A stretch of DNA of 64,000 nucleotides from Pseudolabrys sp. (lineage in GTDB: Bacteria; Pseudomonadota; Alphaproteobacteria; Rhizobiales; Xanthobacteraceae), in contig JAHCKG010000004.1 in assembly GCA_026125895.1 (NCBI GenBank), forward strand, positions 1 through 64,000. Direction: 5' to 3'. Below the pieces are notes generated by a model. That model did no database searches. It was not told the DNA's origin and saw only the letters and a program-made list of their open reading frames with translations. Below are positions 60,766-64,000 of the stretch, piece by piece; the first letter of the stretch is position 1; each line of letters starts with the position of its first letter. A program made the translations under genes and the position numbers.

Positions 60766-62136
60766 TCAGGCGGCCGGAAGGACCAATTCGGCCCGCAGCC
60801 CCCCGCTGGGCGCCGCGCCAAGTTTGAGCTCGCCGCCATAGAGCGCCGCCAGCTCCGTGACGATCGACAGGCCAAGCCCCGAGCCCGGCTTGGTCTCGTC
60901 GAGCCTCTGGCCGCGCCGCGCCACCTGCTCACGCTCGGCCGGCGACAAGCCGCGGCCGTCGTCGTCGACTACCAGCCGCACCACCTGCTCGGCGGCCTCG
61001 CCGCTGCCGCACTCGCGCAGCACCTCGATGGCAACGCGCGATACCGCCCATTTGCAGGCATTGTCGACGAGGTTACCGACCATCTCCTCGAGATCGGCCC
61101 GTTCGCCGCGAAAGCGCACGGCATCCGTCCGCGCGACATCGACCGTGATCCCACGGTCGCGATGGATCTTCTCCATGGTGCGCGCTAGCGCCTCGACCAC
61201 CGGCGCGATGTCGGTGATCGAGCCGACAACCGACGCCCGCGCGGCGATCCGCGCGCGTTCGAGATGCCGCGCGACCTGGTCGCGCATGATCGCCGCCTGC
61301 TCCTGTACCTTGTCGGCAAGCGGATCGCCGGACCGCGCCGCGGCTTCGTTGACGATCACCGACAGCGGCGTCTTCAAGGCGTGCGCCAGATTGCCGACAT
61401 GGGTGCGCGCGCGCTCGACGATCTCCTTGTTGGAGTCGATCAGCGCATTGGTTTCGCGCGCCAGCGGCGCGATCTCGACCGGGAAATTGCCGGAAAGCCG
61501 CTCGGCATTGCCGGAGCGGATGGCGGCGAGGCTGTCGGTGATGCGCTTGAGTGGTGCAAGGCCGAAGCGCACCTGGAACATCGTGGTCAGCAACAGCACC
61601 GCGGCGAGAATGGAGAACGTCGCCAGCAGCGCCTGATCGAAGGCGCGGATCTCGTCGGTGATCTCGGCGGCATCGCCTGCAACGGCGACGAGATAGCGGC
61701 CTTCGTCGCCGAGATCGATGTTGCGCTCCAGAAGGCGGAGCTTCTGGTCTTCGGGGCCGGTCACATAGCCTTGCCGCGAGCCGTCGGGACCCGGCGCCAC
61801 GCCTTGATCCTCCAGATGCGGCAAACCGCCGTCCCACAGCGAACGGGAAGCGCGCAATTCCGGTTTGCCGGGATCGAGCCGCGTGATCTGCCAGTACCAG
61901 CCCGAAAGCGGCAGTTCGAACAGCGGCTCGCCCAGCGCCTGCGGTCCCTTGTCTTCCTCCGGCGCGGCGACGTCGGCAACCAGCGTGCGCAGATAGACGC
62001 CGAGCCGGCGATCGAACGAGCGCTCCACCGCTTGGCGGTACACTGACGACAGAACGATCCCGGTAATGAGCAGGATTACCACCGCCCAGACGGTCGCCGA
62101 GACGAACAGGCGCAGCGCGAGCGAGTTGAAGCGCAT
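60766..62136 (-). CDS. Two-component sensor histidine kinase (FeuQ-like)
   Basis: A protein of 456 residues. TM1 about 10-32, periplasmic domain about 35-165 (with LSGWYWQITRLDPGK), TM2 about 168-190, then HAMP. HisKA: H252 in VGNLAHALKTPLSVIVNEAA. HATPase: NLVDNACKWA, DDDGRGLSPAEREQVARRGQ and GSGLGLSIVTELAALYGGEL. It pairs with the response regulator encoded 5 bases upstream on this strand. The kinase-regulator-PepSY set resembles FeuQ/FeuP/FeuN of Sinorhizobium, which acts on cyclic glucan export; that parallel is from memory. Confidence 0.9.
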   Translation of the reverse strand: MRFNSLALRLFVSATVWAVVILLITGIVLSSVYRQAVERSFDRRLGVYLRTLVADVAAPEEDKGPQALGEPLFELPLSGWYWQITRLDPGKPELRASRSLWDGGLPHLEDQGVAPGPDGSRQGYVTGPEDQKLRLLERNIDLGDEGRYLVAVAGDAAEITDEIRAFDQALLATFSILAAVLLLTTMFQVRFGLAPLKRITDSLAAIRSGNAERLSGNFPVEIAPLARETNALIDSNKEIVERARTHVGNLAHALKTPLSVIVNEAAARSGDPLADKVQEQAAIMRDQVARHLERARIAARASVVGSITDIAPVVEALARTMEKIHRDRGITVDVARTDAVRFRGERADLEEMVGNLVDNACKWAVSRVAIEVLRECGSGEAAEQVVRLVVDDDGRGLSPAEREQVARRGQRLDETKPGSGLGLSIVTELAALYGGELKLGAAPSGGLRAELVLPAA

Positions 62137-62141
62137 CGGGA

Positions 62142-62804
62142 TCAGCTCGGCGCGGCGAGCATGTAGCCGAGCCCGCGCACGGTCTGGATGATATCGACGC
62201 CGAGCTTCCGCCGGATGCGGCCGACGAACACCTCGATGGTGTTGGAGTCGCGATCGAAATCCTGGTCGTAAAGATGTTCGACCAGTTCAGTGCGCGATAC
62301 GACGCGGCCATTGTGGTGCATCAAATAAGCCAGCAGCCGGTATTCGTGGCTCGTCAGCTTGACCGGATTGCCGCTGACCGACACGCGCCCGGTGCGCGAA
62401 TCGAGCCGCACCGGCCCGCACTCGAATTCGCTCTTGGCGTGGCCGACGGCGCGGCGCAGCAGTGCGCGCAAACGCGCCAGCACCTCCTCGAGATGAAACG
62501 GCTTGGCGACGTAATCATCGGCGCCGGCGTCGAAGCCTTGCACCTTGTCGCTCCAGCGGTCGCGCGCGGTCAGCATCAGCACCGGCATGGTGCGGCCGTT
62601 GCGCCGCCAGGACTCGAGCACCGAGATGCCGTCCATCTTCGGCAGTCCAATATCGAGGATCACCGCGTCATAGGGCTCGGTATCGCCGAGGTGGTGGCCT
62701 TCCTCGCCGTCGAAGGCGCGGTCGACCACGTAACCGGCATCCGTGAGCGCGGTGGTGAGCTGGCGATTGAGATCGGGGTCGTCCTCGACGACGAGCAGGC
62801 GCAA
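62142..62804 (-). CDS. OmpR/PhoP-family response regulator (FeuP-like)
   Basis: A protein of 220 residues. Receiver: acidic pocket at positions 8-9, phosphoacceptor D51 in YDAVILDIGLPKMDG, and the conserved Lys in YVAKPF. The winged-helix domain has KLTSHEYRLLAYLMHHNGRV, DSNTIEVFVGRIRRKLG and VRGLGYML. The best start is TTG 62804, giving LRLLVVEDDPDL and having CGGAGA 7-8 bases upstream. A TTG at 62822 has no ribosome site. A TTG start may limit translation. Operon with the sensor kinase. Confidence 0.9.
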   Translation of the reverse strand: MRLLVVEDDPDLNRQLTTALTDAGYVVDRAFDGEEGHHLGDTEPYDAVILDIGLPKMDGISVLESWRRNGRTMPVLMLTARDRWSDKVQGFDAGADDYVAKPFHLEEVLARLRALLRRAVGHAKSEFECGPVRLDSRTGRVSVSGNPVKLTSHEYRLLAYLMHHNGRVVSRTELVEHLYDQDFDRDSNTIEVFVGRIRRKLGVDIIQTVRGLGYMLAAPS

Positions 62805-62900
62805 AGCATTCGTCTCCGGCAAGAATCTGACTGACGCGATCTTACAGGAAATCGCGCAGGCGGCATCTCGCGAAGAAATCGGCCTTTTTCAGGGTCTTTC

Positions 62901-63251
62901 TCAAGGCTTCGGCGTTGCGGAATGGGCGGCCAGCGGCCGGCCGTCCGCGGCATCGATCTTGGCACGGATTACCTTGCCGCTGCGGGCCAGCACCGTCAGC
63001 TCGTAGACCAAACGGCCGTCGCGGCGGCACAGGCTGGCGCGCACCACCTCGCCGTGATGGCCGCGGCCGCGCATTGCCCGAATCGCTTCGGCGAGCGGTA
63101 TCGCCTCGCGCGAGGCGATCGCCTCGCGCTGCTCGGCTTTGTTGAGGCAGGTCCGTGGCGCCCGGTCGGCAGCATGTGACACGGTCGCGGCTGCGGACAA
63201 GGCGCAGAAGGCGAGGACGATTGATGCGCTGGTTATGCGGAGGACCGGCAT
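62901..63251 (-). CDS. Small periplasmic PepSY-type protein
   Basis: A protein of 116 residues with a signal peptide (about 1-27, ALSAAATVSHAAD). The mature part has a PepSY-like pattern: CLNKAEQREAIASREAIPLA, a helix (EAIRAMRG), then strands LVYELTVLARSGKVIRAKID and DAADGRPL. Two cysteines might form a disulfide. It lies 96 bases upstream of the response regulator gene on the same strand. Small PepSY-type periplasmic proteins next to sensor kinases often modulate them, as FeuN does for FeuQ, but this role is inferred. Confidence 0.8.
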   Translation of the reverse strand: MPVLRITSASIVLAFCALSAAATVSHAADRAPRTCLNKAEQREAIASREAIPLAEAIRAMRGRGHHGEVVRASLCRRDGRLVYELTVLARSGKVIRAKIDAADGRPLAAHSATPKP

Positions 63252-63303
63252 GGCGGGACCCTAGCGGCGCGCCGGTGAACGCTGGCTGAACAGGGAACCC
63301 CGT

Positions 63304-63984
63304 TCAGCTTTCGAAGTCGTCGAAGACGGCGAAGTCGTCAAGCGGCGCCCGAGGCGAGCGCCACTGGTTGATCGGCGCGGCCGGATCTTCGTACCCGAGC
63401 GCCATGCCGGAATAGATCATCAGATGATCGGGAAGATCGAGGAACGCTCGCACCGTCTTATGGAACGACACCCAGGCCTGCTGGGGACAAGTGTGTAGGT
63501 CATGGCCGCGGGCCAGCAGGGCCACCGTCTGAAGATAGCCGCCGATGTCGGCCCATTGCGCGGCGCCGTGCTCCTTCTCGCGGGCGAAGAACAGCGCCAC
63601 CGGCGCACCGAAGAATTCATAGTTGCGGGCGTATTGCTTGTAGCGCGCCGGCTTGTCCTCGCGCGGCACGCCGATCGACTGATACAGCAGTTCGCCGACG
63701 GTGAAGCTGCGCGCGCGATAGGGGTCGGCCATCGGCTGCGGATAGATGACGTATTCAACGCCCTCGCCTTTCGGCAGTTCGCTCGCCATGCGCGGCCGCA
63801 ACAACGCCTTGAGATCTTCGACGCGCTTGCCGGCCAAGGCATAAACGCGCCACGGCTGCATATTGCCCGCCGACGGCGCCCGCGCTGCACGCGCGACGAT
63901 GTCGCGAACGACTTGCTCGGGTACGGGCTTATTGAGAAAGGCGCGGCAGGAGTAGCGCGACGAGACGGCGTCGAAGATGTCCAT
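63304..63984 (-). CDS. Nitroreductase family protein
   Basis: A protein of 226 residues with FMN-binding nitroreductase features: SSRYSCRAFLNKPVPEQVVR at the start, RAPSAGNMQPWRVYALAG, a central LLYQSIGVPRED, DIGGYLQTVALLARGHDLHT, and MALGYEDPAAPINQWRSPRA near the end. It probably uses NAD(P)H to reduce quinones or nitro compounds. ATG 63984 is the natural start and the gene is complete within the window. Confidence 0.93.
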   Translation of the reverse strand: MDIFDAVSSRYSCRAFLNKPVPEQVVRDIVARAARAPSAGNMQPWRVYALAGKRVEDLKALLRPRMASELPKGEGVEYVIYPQPMADPYRARSFTVGELLYQSIGVPREDKPARYKQYARNYEFFGAPVALFFAREKEHGAAQWADIGGYLQTVALLARGHDLHTCPQQAWVSFHKTVRAFLDLPDHLMIYSGMALGYEDPAAPINQWRSPRAPLDDFAVFDDFES

Positions 63985-64000
63985 GAGGCAATGCTCCGCG

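Noticed and set aside
1-64000. Prophage, insertion sequence, integron or CRISPR array
   Set aside because: No transposase, integrase, phage structural gene or regularly spaced repeat array was seen; the short palindromes carry no coding sequence.
1-64000. tRNA or rRNA genes
   Set aside because: Gaps between genes are short, and none shows the T-loop GTTCGA pattern with a matching cloverleaf or rRNA sequence.

Overview
The window reads as a chromosomal segment of a GC-rich alphaproteobacterium of the order Hyphomicrobiales (Bradyrhizobium, Rhodopseudomonas or Pseudolabrys-like). The main evidence is the gene order pepN, pleC-like kinase, glnE, histidine kinase, response regulator, degP, ccmH, ccmF, ccmE, ccmI, which is a familiar rhizobial layout. 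A FeuP/FeuQ-like pair, a consensus CtrA box and several short palindromic repeat families agree with this. The assignment rests on gene content and order, not on a database search. I found no rRNA, tRNA, CRISPR, prophage or insertion sequence.

Layout. 0-10 kb: the end of a DUF1330 gene, an ABC-F ATPase, a LysR regulator divergent from an MhqO/MhqD-like (quinone or catechol detoxification) pair with two matching LysR-type palindromes between them, then a TetR regulator divergent from an RND efflux operon. 10-22.6 kb: the most notable region. A SARP-like BTAD regulator precedes what looks like one operon: a small unknown protein, UnbL (DUF1702), UnbV (FG-GAP/ASPIC), UnbU (polytopic membrane protein), a 1,904-residue PksE iterative polyketide synthase (KS-AT-ACP-KR-DH-PPTase), a hot-dog thioesterase and an AraC regulator. 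This is the complete minimal enediyne PKS cassette, familiar mainly from actinomycetes, with no recognisable tailoring, apoprotein or sugar genes beside it.

22.6-27.1 kb: an acetamidase/formamidase-type enzyme, then a URC uracil-catabolism operon (GTP-cyclohydrolase-II-like Urc1, DUF1688 Urc4, uracil phosphoribosyltransferase). 27.1-32.5 kb: an altronate/galactarate-dehydratase-family enzyme with a TRAP transporter and a divergent GntR regulator. 32.7-37.2 kb: a sugar-type ABC uptake operon. Its upstream region carries a palindrome with the same AACATGTT core as the one beside the GntR gene, so the two carbohydrate loci may share a regulator.

37.4-44.7 kb: a CDF metal transporter with a long cytosolic tail, an acyltransferase-3 membrane protein, a PheC-like periplasmic protein, a zinc alcohol dehydrogenase and aminopeptidase N. 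44.8-58.5 kb: the conserved cell-cycle, nitrogen-control, envelope-protease and cytochrome c maturation block. 58.6-64 kb: a conserved protein of unknown function behind a consensus CtrA site, a glycine-zipper lipoprotein, a FeuQ/FeuP-like two-component system with a PepSY protein, and a nitroreductase.

Genes are tightly packed, with many ATGA or GTGA stop-start overlaps. Base composition looks even by eye, including across the PKS cassette, so there is no visible sign that the cassette arrived recently.
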